From Lathyrus oleraceus (Eukaryota; Streptophyta; Magnoliopsida; Fabales; Fabaceae), in the NCBI RefSeq assembly GCF_024323335.1, contig NC_066585.1, forward strand, positions 84,370,614 to 84,434,613: 64,000 nt of DNA, in the 5' to 3' direction. The notes under the pieces are model-generated. The model was not told the DNA's origin. It was given only the letters and a program-made list of their open reading frames with translations, and searched no databases. This document shows, in pieces, positions 63,896 through 64,000 of the stretch (position 1 is its first letter; every line of letters begins with the position of its first letter). A program made the translations under genes and the position numbers.

Positions 63896-64000
63896 GGTAA
63901 GGGATTTTGCGATGAAATCGGAGAATTGAAATGAAAATGGAGAAGGTGGAGGAGAAGGGATCAGGTGTGTGAGAGTAGAGAGAGCATGCGGTGAGGGTGA
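63896..64000 (-). promoter_or_regulatory. 5' leader of the auxilin-like gene
   Basis: GA/CT-rich sequence directly upstream of the ATG, typical of a plant 5' untranslated leader (CACACCTGATCCC and CTCTCTACTCTCACA on the minus strand). The promoter lies beyond the window end. Confidence 0.5.

Overview
The window is plant nuclear DNA: GT-AG introns, AT-rich spacers, plant-specific gene families, and a dense nest of plant transposable elements around two ordinary genes. The gene sequences and the style of repeats (a ~4.8 kb Ogre-like LTR, Athila-like and Copia elements, a CACTA element with GCGCCCTCT subterminal repeats) suggest a large-genome legume, probably of the pea/vetch/lentil group. The species call is inference.

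Layout. (1) 1-16144: remains of a hAT transposon, left end outside the window. Its transposase has a tiny first exon (407-476) and a broken main exon (6957-9164). A complete CACTA element (987-6318) sits in its intron and a Copia element (10842-15616) sits in its 3' part; both have target-site duplications (TSDs). (2) 16145-24420: a decayed PIF/Harbinger element with both genes (DDE nuclease and Myb/SANT protein), split by an internally deleted Athila-like retrotransposon (18447-23049, TSD CATTG). (3) 25987-30764: a probable solo Ogre-like LTR. (4) 31705-32366: a TRIM (miniature LTR retrotransposon). (5) 32480-49690: fragments of Ty3/gypsy, LINE and Copia elements, a (TA)51 tract, and a decayed CACTA-like element (43880-46163) holding a solo LTR (43957-45139, TSD TAGCG). 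(6) 50187-50794: a small hAT-like inverted-repeat element. (7) 52375-63895: the two host genes.

The host genes are a five-exon amino acid permease (AAP family, + strand, 487 codons before the stop) and, convergent to it, an eight-exon auxilin-like J-domain protein (- strand, 910 codons before the stop). Both reading frames stay open across all splice junctions. They act in plasma-membrane amino acid uptake and clathrin uncoating, and no functional link between them is implied.

The most unusual piece is the CACTA element at 987-6318. It carries one apparently intact multi-exon gene joining a Transposase_24-type DNA-binding protein to a C-terminal Ulp1-like cysteine peptidase with His, Asp, Gln and Cys all visible, and no recognisable DDE transposase. 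I found no CRISPR, tRNA or rRNA, and nothing that I can claim as a wholly new system.
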